Translations under genes and position numbers: made by a program
Origin: Tannerella sp.
GTDB taxonomy: Bacteria; Bacteroidota; Bacteroidia; Bacteroidales; Tannerellaceae
Direction: 5' to 3'
NCBI GenBank assembly: GCA_031261145.1
Contig: JAISJX010000270.1
Span: 1-5,499 of the forward strand
Length of the DNA stretch: 5,499 nucleotides
In this document: piece by piece, positions 1-4,840 of the stretch
Position numbering within the stretch: the first letter of the stretch is position 1
Layout: every line of letters starts with the position of its first letter
Notes under the pieces: model-generated
Told to the model about the DNA's origin: nothing
What the model saw: the letters and a program-made list of their open reading frames with translations, nothing else
Databases searched by the model: none

Positions 1-1
1 G

Positions 2-913
2 ACGGAATTAATTGGCAACACACCTCTGCTCGAATTGAGTAAGATTGTGAAAATAAATCATTTAGAGGCAAAAATCGTTGCTAAACTTGAATATTTGAAT
101 CCAGGTAGAAGCGTGAAAGACCGCATCGGGCTTTCTTTGATTGAAGATGCGGAAAGGCAGGGACTTATTTCACAAAATACCATCATAATCGAGCCTACGA
201 GCGGAAATACGGGTATTGCCCTTGCCTATATTGCGGCAGCCAAAGGATACCGCCTGATTCTTACTATGCCCGATACCATGAGTATTGAGCGGCGCAGTCT
301 TCTCAAAGCATTGGGCGCGGAAGTCGTTCTTACGCCCGGATTTGAAGGAATGAACGGCGCCATTCGCAAAGCGGAAGAAATTCAAAAACAGCATACGGAT
401 GCTTTTATCCCTCAGCAATTTAAAAATCCTTCCAACCCGCAGATACACCGTACCACCACTGCCGAGGAAATTTGGCGTGATACCGATGGTAAAATCGATA
501 TTTTCATATCGGCTGTGGGTACGGGAGGTACGATTACCGGAGGCGGGGAAGTTCTCAAAAAGTATAATCCGAACATCAAAGTAATTGCGGTAGAGCCTTT
601 TGACTCCCCTGTCCTATCGGGCGGCAAACCCGGTCCGCACAAGATTCAGGGCATTGGCGCGGGATTTGTCCCCAACGTGTTCAATCCCAAAATTGTCGAT
701 GAGATTTTCAAGGTAAAAAACGAAGAGGCTTTTGAAACAAGCCGCTTGTTGGCTAAAAAAGAGGGGCTTTTGGTGGGCGTATCGTCGGGAGCGGCTGCTT
801 TTGCGGCTATCCAAATCGCCAAAAGAGTAGAAAACAAAGGCAAAACGATTGTTGCCATTCTGCCCGATACAGGCGAAAGGTATTTATCAATGCCGCTGTA
901 TAATTATGAATAA
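2..913 (+). CDS. cysK: Cysteine synthase (O-acetylserine sulfhydrylase family, PLP-dependent), 5'-partial
   Basis: This cytosolic PLP enzyme of fold type II normally joins O-acetylserine and sulfide to make cysteine. The reading frame is open to the left edge and already encodes [12 protein letters not shown], the near-N-terminal signature of the family, so only about 5 to 10 residues and the start codon lie outside; the TTG at 35 is internal. Visible landmarks are NPGRSVKDR with the PLP lysine at 116-118, the substrate loop PTSGNTG (194-214), the phosphate-binding GTGGTITG (518-541), [15 protein letters not shown], the SSGAAA segment and the closing PDTGERYLS. The 303 codons seen fit the usual 305-320 residues. 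The [14 protein letters not shown] stretch is CysK-like rather than like mycobacterial CysM. The neighbouring sulfur carrier and JAMM protease still raise the possibility that it takes sulfur from a carrier thiocarboxylate. Family certain; sulfur donor inferred. Confidence 0.96.
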   Translation, partial: TELIGNTPLLELSKIVKINHLEAKIVAKLEYLNPGRSVKDRIGLSLIEDAERQGLISQNTIIIEPTSGNTGIALAYIAAAKGYRLILTMPDTMSIERRSLLKALGAEVVLTPGFEGMNGAIRKAEEIQKQHTDAFIPQQFKNPSNPQIHRTTTAEEIWRDTDGKIDIFISAVGTGGTITGGGEVLKKYNPNIKVIAVEPFDSPVLSGGKPGPHKIQGIGAGFVPNVFNPKIVDEIFKVKNEEAFETSRLLAKKEGLLVGVSSGAAAFAAIQIAKRVENKGKTIVAILPDTGERYLSMPLYNYE

Positions 914-931
914 CTGAATATATTGAATGAA

Positions 932-1162
932 ATGGCAACGATAACAGTAAACGGCGCACCACAGGATTTGACAGGCCCTATCACGCTTGCAGAACTGCTC
1001 GTGCAAAACAAAGTAGAACAACCGGATATGGTTTCCGTTCAGTTGAACGAGGAATTTGTATTAGAGGAAGATTACGCCTCTACCTTTTTAAAAGAGGGAG
1101 ATGTTATTGATTTTTTGTACTTTATGGGAGGAGGACAAAAAATTACGAATTACAAATTATAA
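932..1162 (+). CDS. ThiS/MoaD-like ubiquitin-fold sulfur carrier protein with a C-terminal tail after Gly-Gly
   Basis: A 76-residue beta-grasp protein that should carry sulfur as a C-terminal thiocarboxylate made by the E1 encoded next. Family marks are the short N-terminal strand MATITVNG, the LAELL helix segment and the end FLKEGDVIDFLYFMGGG (residues 66-68 are Gly). Standard ThiS and MoaD stop at Gly-Gly; this one continues with eight residues, QKITNYKL, which must be removed before adenylation. The JAMM protease at 2738 is the obvious candidate. QbsE/QbsD and HcyS/HcyD are precedents for this trimming. ATG 932 is chosen because it begins the conserved strand; the in-frame TTG at 923 adds only MNE. 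The gene lies 18 bp after the cysteine synthase. It could serve cysteine, homocysteine or thiamine synthesis; context favours cysteine or homocysteine. Confidence 0.9.
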   Translation: MATITVNGAPQDLTGPITLAELLVQNKVEQPDMVSVQLNEEFVLEEDYASTFLKEGDVIDFLYFMGGGQKITNYKL

Positions 1163-1168
1163 ATTACG
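1141..1168 (+). repeat. Four tandem imperfect heptamers (AATTACN type) across the sulfur carrier stop codon
   Basis: Four consecutive 7-base units read AATTACG, AATTACA, AATTATA and AATTACG. The array begins inside the sulfur carrier gene, supplies its last codons and its TAA stop (1160-1162), and fills half of the spacer before the E1 start. Similar AT-rich spacer repeats are common between genes in Bacteroidota (from memory, not searched). It resembles slipped-strand or spacer-type DNA and shows no dyad symmetry that would suggest a terminator. Confidence 0.8.
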
Positions 1169-1179
1169 CATTTTTAGTT

Positions 1180-1989
1180 GTGGATTTTTCGGAAGAACAA
1201 ATAATCAGGTACAGCCGGCATATTCTGTTGCAAGATGTAGGCGTGGAAGGACAGGAAAAAATCAGTCAAGGCAAAGTTTTGATTATCGGTGCAGGAGGCT
1301 TGGGAGCCCCCATTGCGTTTTATTTGGCGGCGGCAGGCGTCGGTACGATTGGAATTATCGACGGTGATGTGGTGGATTTAAGCAATTTGCAACGGCAGAT
1401 TATCCATTTCACGGAAGATGTAGGCAAGCCTAAAGTACTGTCTGCCAAGGAAAAAATCAATCAACTGAATCCCGACGTCAAAGTCGTTACTTATCAAACG
1501 CTTTTTACTTCCGAAAATGCTTTCGAGATAATCAAGGATTACGATTTTATTGTGGACGGAACAGATAATTTTCCGGTAAAATTCCTGATTAACGACGCTT
1601 GCGTAATGGCAGGCAAACCGTTTTCTCACGGAGGCATTTTACGCTTTGACGGACAAACTTTTACGCACACGCCCGGCAATGCTTGCTACCGTTGCCTGTT
1701 CCACTCGCCGCCTCCGCCAAATGCCGTACCGACCTGTTCGCAGGCAGGCGTTTTGGGCGCGATTGCGGGAATGCTCGGCACGATTCAGGCGGCAGAAACA
1801 CTGAAATATTTGACAGGCGTAGGCGAACTACTGACTAACCGGCTGCTTTCGTTCAACGCAAAAACAATGAATTTTCGCACCGTTAATGTACGCCGTTCCG
1901 AAAAATGTCCGGTTTGCGGCGCGCGCCCAACTGTTACGAAATTAGTTGATTATGAGCAGGCAGCATGTGAATTGAAAATTAAAAATTAA
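1180..1989 (+). CDS. E1-like adenylyltransferase, MoeB/ThiF/HesA family (sulfur carrier activation)
   Basis: A 269-residue enzyme that adenylates the C-terminal glycine of a ubiquitin-fold sulfur carrier with ATP so that sulfur can be attached. It shows the N-terminal RYSRHILL, the nucleotide loop GAGGLG (37-42), the acidic and arginine motif DGDVVDLSNLQRQ (61-73), DGTDNF with the Mg-site Asp129, Zn ligands CYRC (169-172) and CPVC (243-246), and a candidate catalytic Cys186 in PTCSQAGVLG. Start is GTG 1180, placed just before the conserved EEQIIRYSRH; no ATG fits. Length matches MoeB/ThiF of about 250 residues. No rhodanese domain follows, unlike MoeZ, so sulfur must come from a separate protein; TusA, DsrE2 and the desulfurase are in the same operon. 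Its likely partner is the carrier just upstream. ThiF, MoeB and HcyF cannot be told apart by motif alone. Confidence 0.94.
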   Translation: MDFSEEQIIRYSRHILLQDVGVEGQEKISQGKVLIIGAGGLGAPIAFYLAAAGVGTIGIIDGDVVDLSNLQRQIIHFTEDVGKPKVLSAKEKINQLNPDVKVVTYQTLFTSENAFEIIKDYDFIVDGTDNFPVKFLINDACVMAGKPFSHGGILRFDGQTFTHTPGNACYRCLFHSPPPPNAVPTCSQAGVLGAIAGMLGTIQAAETLKYLTGVGELLTNRLLSFNAKTMNFRTVNVRRSEKCPVCGARPTVTKLVDYEQAACELKIKN

Positions 1990-1990
1990 A
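1970..1990 (+). repeat. Three tandem heptamers (AATTRAA type) at the end of the E1 gene
   Basis: Three adjacent units AATTGAA, AATTAAA and AATTAAA encode the last residues of the E1-like protein (ELKIKN), contain its TAA stop at 1987-1989, and end five bases before the next ATG. They share period and AATT core with the array at 1141-1168, so the same kind of spacer sequence appears at two consecutive gene junctions. Confidence 0.65.
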
Positions 1991-1994
1991 TTAT

Positions 1995-2483
1995 ATGTCA
2001 GAAACAACGGAAACAAAAAAACTGTCGATTATCGCGTTCAGCGGCGATTTTGATAAACTGACGGCGGTATTCACGCTGGGAACAGGTGCGGCGGCGGTCG
2101 GTTACGAAGTAAATATTTTCTTTACTTTCTGGGGATTAGACGCTATCAAGAAAAAACTCGGTCGTTCGCCTGTGGGTAAGGGATTTTTACCCAAAGTGTT
2201 CGGAATTTTTATGGGCGGACTGAAAGCGGCGCCTGTCAGCCGTCTAAACTTTGCAGGCATCAGCCCGAAAATTTTCCGTTACCTGATGCGCAAAAACAAT
2301 GTGGCGACGCTCGAAGAATTGGTCGAAGCAGCCAAAGCGCTCGGTATCAATTTCTATGCTTGCGAAATGGCGATGCACGTTCTGGGACTTGAAAAAAGCG
2401 ATTTCATTCCTGAAGTGAAAGACGTTTTGGGCGTAACGTCGTTTTTGAAACTGTCGGAAGGCGGGCAAACGCTGTTTATTTAA
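1995..2483 (+). CDS. DsrE2-type DsrE/DsrF/DrsH-like sulfur-transfer protein
   Basis: A 162-residue protein of the DsrE/F/H-like superfamily, closest by eye to the DsrE2 group, which carries persulfide sulfur on a cysteine and is often encoded beside TusA. It shows the opening strand and loop LSIIAFSGDFDKL (10-22), a hydrophobic stretch ending in NIFFTFWGL (40-48), a basic/hydrophobic middle, and the signature YACEMAMHVLG with the likely sulfur-accepting Cys123; it ends in a short LFI strand. The 23-48 stretch is hydrophobic enough to look like a membrane segment, but matches the buried strand-helix-strand of this fold; some DsrE2 proteins are nevertheless membrane-linked. ATG 1995 follows the E1 stop by five bases, with no Shine-Dalgarno sequence. 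Probable role: relay between TusA, the desulfurase and the carrier-activating E1. Direction of transfer is unknown. Confidence 0.88.
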   Translation: MSETTETKKLSIIAFSGDFDKLTAVFTLGTGAAAVGYEVNIFFTFWGLDAIKKKLGRSPVGKGFLPKVFGIFMGGLKAAPVSRLNFAGISPKIFRYLMRKNNVATLEELVEAAKALGINFYACEMAMHVLGLEKSDFIPEVKDVLGVTSFLKLSEGGQTLFI

Positions 2484-2513
2484 CGTTTGAATACGATTTT
2501 AACTTGATTTATT

Positions 2514-2741
2514 ATGGCAAAATATGATTTAGACGTAACGAAAGAGCATTGTCCGATGACTTTTGTGAAGACGAAAATTGCGCTCAACAAATTGCAGGCA
2601 GGCGACATCCTGAACGTGAAAGTAACGGAAGGCGAGCCGTTGGAAAATGTGCCGCGAAGCGCTACGGAACAGGGTTTCAAGGTCTTGTCGGTCGCAGAAA
2701 CCGAAACGCGCGGGATTTACAATATTGAAATAGAAAAATGA
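2514..2741 (+). CDS. TusA-family sulfurtransferase
   Basis: A 75-residue small sulfur-transfer protein of the TusA/SirA family, which accepts persulfide sulfur, classically from a cysteine desulfurase, on one cysteine and passes it on. The marks are YDLDVTKEHCPMTFVKTK with active Cys13, then ALNKLQAGDILNVKV, GEPLENVPRSATEQGF and a final beta strand. The classical CPxP motif reads CPMT here: the cysteine and first proline are kept and the second proline is Thr16. It has the usual family length. ATG 2514 is the only start in keeping with the family, 30 bp after the DsrE2 gene, the longest spacer in the operon. Its TGA overlaps the ATG of the JAMM gene by four bases. Location beside DsrE2 matches known tusA-dsrE2 pairs. 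Partner specificity is inferred. Confidence 0.92.
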   Translation: MAKYDLDVTKEHCPMTFVKTKIALNKLQAGDILNVKVTEGEPLENVPRSATEQGFKVLSVAETETRGIYNIEIEK

Positions 2742-3136
2742 TAGTCATACCGCAACATATTATCGACGAAATCATTGCGCACGCCCATGCAGAATGGCCG
2801 AATGAAGCTTGCGGACTATTGGCAGGTACAGGAAATGAAGTTGTTAAGCAATTTCCGCTGACCAACATCGACCACAGTCCCGAACATTTTTCTTTCGACC
2901 CGAAAGAGCAGTTCGCCGTTCTTCGGGAAGCGCGCGCTCAAGGTTGGAGGATTATCGCCAATTACCACAGCCATCCCGAAACGCCCGCCCGCCCTTCACA
3001 GGAGGATATCCGGCTGGCTTATGACCCGAATATTTTTTACGTCATTCTTTCTTTGCAGAATAGAGAAAATCCTGTAATAAAAGCATTTAGCATCAAAGAA
3101 GAAATATCAACCGAAATAGAAATTTTTAGAATATAA
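2738..3136 (+). CDS. JAMM/MPN (M67) zinc metalloprotease, Mec/QbsD/HcyD-like
   Basis: A 132-residue single-domain JAMM peptidase. The metal and catalytic set is complete: Glu23 in NEACGLL, His77 and His79 in NYHSHPETP, Ser87 and Asp90 in PSQED, giving the canonical HxH-x(10)-D spacing. Family members of this size either cut residues off sulfur carriers after Gly-Gly (QbsD, HcyD) or release the amino acid from a carrier adduct (mycobacterial Mec frees cysteine from CysO). Both fit here, since the operon has a carrier with an eight-residue tail and a cysteine synthase. ATG 2738 overlaps the TusA stop as ATGA, suggesting translational coupling, and the encapsulin gene starts seven bases downstream. 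No signal peptide is seen, so it should act in the cytosol. Enzyme class is firm; substrate is inferred. Confidence 0.95.
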   Translation: MIVIPQHIIDEIIAHAHAEWPNEACGLLAGTGNEVVKQFPLTNIDHSPEHFSFDPKEQFAVLREARAQGWRIIANYHSHPETPARPSQEDIRLAYDPNIFYVILSLQNRENPVIKAFSIKEEISTEIEIFRI

Positions 3137-3143
3137 AAGCATT

Positions 3144-4583
3144 ATGGCACAAAACGAATTACAACGCAGCATCACAACTGCTACCGCGAAAAAACTGGCG
3201 ACTACAACAAAAACGCCGCCCCAAATGGGGTCAATTACTCCGAGATTGTTACTGAAATTGCTCCCATGGGTGCAAGTTGATTCCGGCACTTACCGTGTAA
3301 ATCGCACTAAAGTGGAACTGAAAAAGGCTGAACGGATTGAGGTTTCTTTCTACGACGGCATTCCTTCTTTCCGCGTGGAATCGTTCCGGAGAATTCCTTT
3401 GTTCGCTCATATTGAGCAGGATATAGTAAATCGTTTAGCGAAAAAGTTTCAAATCGAAAATACGGAATTGGGCGCCAGCCTGATTAAAGAAGGCAAAGAC
3501 CCACAGAAATTTTTTGTCGTTGCGCAAGGGCAAGTAGAGATTTCGAGCAAAGGTACGCACGGCGAGGATTTGCGCATTGCAATCCTTTCCGAAGGGGAAT
3601 ATTTCGGCGAAGCAAACCTGCTGTCCGACAAGCCCTCGTCGGTTACAGTCAAAGCCATCACTCCGGCGACTTTTTTCACGCTGAACAGCGCCGAGTTGGA
3701 AGAAATCATCAAAGATATTCCCACTTTTCGCGAGCAGTTCCAAAAGGCTGTCGATGAACATCTTCGACTCCGTGCTACCGTCAATGCGCACGGCGAAAAG
3801 CATATCGACCTCGCTTCGGGACACGAAGAAGACAATATCATTCCCGAAACTTACATCGACTACGAAGAAGAACCGCGCGAATATCCGCTCAACACGCTGC
3901 AAACCGTTGTCCGCGTACATACCCGCGTAACCGATTTGTACAACAATCCTTACAACCAACTCGAACAGCAAATGCGCCTTTCTATCGAGAGTATCAAGGA
4001 ACGACAAGAATGGGAACTTATTAATAATAAATCATTTGGCTTGCTTGCGAGCGTTGAGCCGGGTTATCGAATCAGTCCTCGCTACGGCTCACCTACGCCC
4101 GACGATCTTGACGAACTGCTATCGCTCGTATGGAAAAAACCGGCATTCTTTCTAGCTCACCCAAGAGCGGTTGCGGCTTTTGAACGCGAATGTACATGGC
4201 GCGGCGTGCCTCCCGTAACTACGCAGGTTTTCGGCGTTCCGGTCATCACTTGGCGCGGCGTGCCGATTATTCCGAGCGACAAGGTAGAAATTCAGGGGCA
4301 ATACCTGACTAATCGCGGTGTCGGCATAACCAATTTTATCCTTGTCCGCACCGGCGAAGAAGAACAGGGCGTGGTCGGCTTGCATCAGGCCGGTATTCCG
4401 GGCGAAATTGCGCCCAGTCTTTCGGCGCGATTGATGGGATTGGATAAATTCGGCGTGGCTAGTTATTTGCTCACCAAATATTTTTCGCTCGCCTCCTTAA
4501 CCGACGATGCAATCGCCGTTCTCGAAAATGTAGAAGTGGGTTATTATCACGATTATAACAACCGGAAAACGACTTTGAAATGA
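3144..4583 (+). CDS. Family 2 encapsulin shell protein with inserted cNMP-binding-like domain (2B-type)
   Basis: A 479-residue protein expected to self-assemble into an HK97-fold icosahedral nanocompartment. Residues 1-60 hold the family 2 N-terminal arm (ATTTKTPPQMGSITPR, then LLPWVQVDSGTYRVNR). Residues about 82-195 form a CAP/Crp-like nucleotide-binding domain (FFVVAQGQVEI, GEYFGEANLL). After a polar linker, the shell core runs from about 233 to the end: ETYIDYEEEPREYPL, RVHTRVTDLYNNPYNQLEQQ, RQEWELINN, GSPTPDDLDELL, FFLAHPRAVAAF, WRGVPIIPSDK, GLHQAGIPGE and VLENVEVGYY. All match SrpI-like shells from memory. Lacking the insert, SrpI-type 2A shells are about 300-330 residues, so the extra length is the domain plus linker. 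ATG 3144 starts just before the conserved arm. The desulfurase gene overlaps its stop by four bases, making that enzyme the likely cargo. Shell family is very likely right; assembly and ligand are untested. Confidence 0.95.
   Translation: MAQNELQRSITTATAKKLATTTKTPPQMGSITPRLLLKLLPWVQVDSGTYRVNRTKVELKKAERIEVSFYDGIPSFRVESFRRIPLFAHIEQDIVNRLAKKFQIENTELGASLIKEGKDPQKFFVVAQGQVEISSKGTHGEDLRIAILSEGEYFGEANLLSDKPSSVTVKAITPATFFTLNSAELEEIIKDIPTFREQFQKAVDEHLRLRATVNAHGEKHIDLASGHEEDNIIPETYIDYEEEPREYPLNTLQTVVRVHTRVTDLYNNPYNQLEQQMRLSIESIKERQEWELINNKSFGLLASVEPGYRISPRYGSPTPDDLDELLSLVWKKPAFFLAHPRAVAAFERECTWRGVPPVTTQVFGVPVITWRGVPIIPSDKVEIQGQYLTNRGVGITNFILVRTGEEEQGVVGLHQAGIPGEIAPSLSARLMGLDKFGVASYLLTKYFSLASLTDDAIAVLENVEVGYYHDYNNRKTTLK
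3387..3728 (+). other. cNMP-binding-like domain inside the encapsulin (residues 82-195)
   Basis: This beta-roll domain is inserted between the N-terminal arm and the shell core. The phosphate-binding cassette region FGEANLLSDKPSSVTVKA keeps the Gly-Glu pair (155-156) that contacts ribose, and the closing TVKA, but the arginine that holds the cyclic phosphate in CAP and PKA (PRAATVKA-type motif) is Ser165. Canonical cAMP or cGMP binding is therefore doubtful. It may bind another ligand or serve as a structural or gating element on the shell surface. Confidence 0.85.
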
Positions 4584-4840
4584 GAGAGATTCTGAATAAT
4601 GCCATTCGCGGCGAGGCAGCGGAATTGACACCTGATGATGTAGATTTGAGCAGCGTTTTCGACAGTTTCAGACAACTGACCGATGCAAAAGACCCTCATC
4701 GTTTGCCTACGTCAAACACCAAACCGTCGGAAGAAAAGGCGCTGCGCAACGGTGCGTTACACGAATTTGCCGACACGCAGTATTCGCCTTACTCTTTTCA
4801 GCGCGACCAGCCGATAACTTACAGCGGGCGAGAAACGTTT
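4580..4840 (+). other. Probable encapsulin cargo-loading extension of the desulfurase (residues 1-87)
   Basis: The stretch is rich in Asp, Glu, Asn, Ser, Thr and Pro, with a short helix-prone start (MREILNNAIRGEAAEL), a PDDVDLSSVFDSF segment and an aromatic patch YSPYSF (68-73). It precedes the first core motif of the SufS fold. In family 2 systems such N-terminal disordered regions direct the enzyme into the shell. Which segment binds here cannot be read from sequence alone. Confidence 0.6.

Noticed and set aside
35..913. Cysteine synthase starting at TTG 35
   Set aside because: The frame continues upstream to the window edge and encodes the conserved IGNTPLLEL, which belongs to the protein, so the gene is partial rather than starting here.
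923..931. TTG start for the sulfur carrier
   Set aside because: ATG 932 directly precedes the conserved first beta strand; the extra three residues have no support.
1141..1168. Heptamer array as a terminator or CRISPR-like repeat
   Set aside because: Units are 7 bases with no spacers and no inverted symmetry or T-run, so neither interpretation fits.
2061..2138. Transmembrane helix in the DsrE2 protein
   Set aside because: The hydrophobic residues 23-48 contain internal Gly and charged breaks (YEV) and align with the buried core of the DsrE-like fold, so a membrane span is not supported.
2484..2513. Promoter in the longest spacer (TAACTTGA resembling a Bacteroidota TAnnTTTG -7 box)
   Set aside because: The match is imperfect, no suitable -33 element was seen, and a 30 bp spacer within a tight operon is better read as an untranslated junction.
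3435..4007. 190-codon open frame on the minus strand under the shell gene
   Set aside because: It lies wholly opposite a gene with clear family motifs, its translation has no recognisable domain, and it is best explained as a coding shadow.
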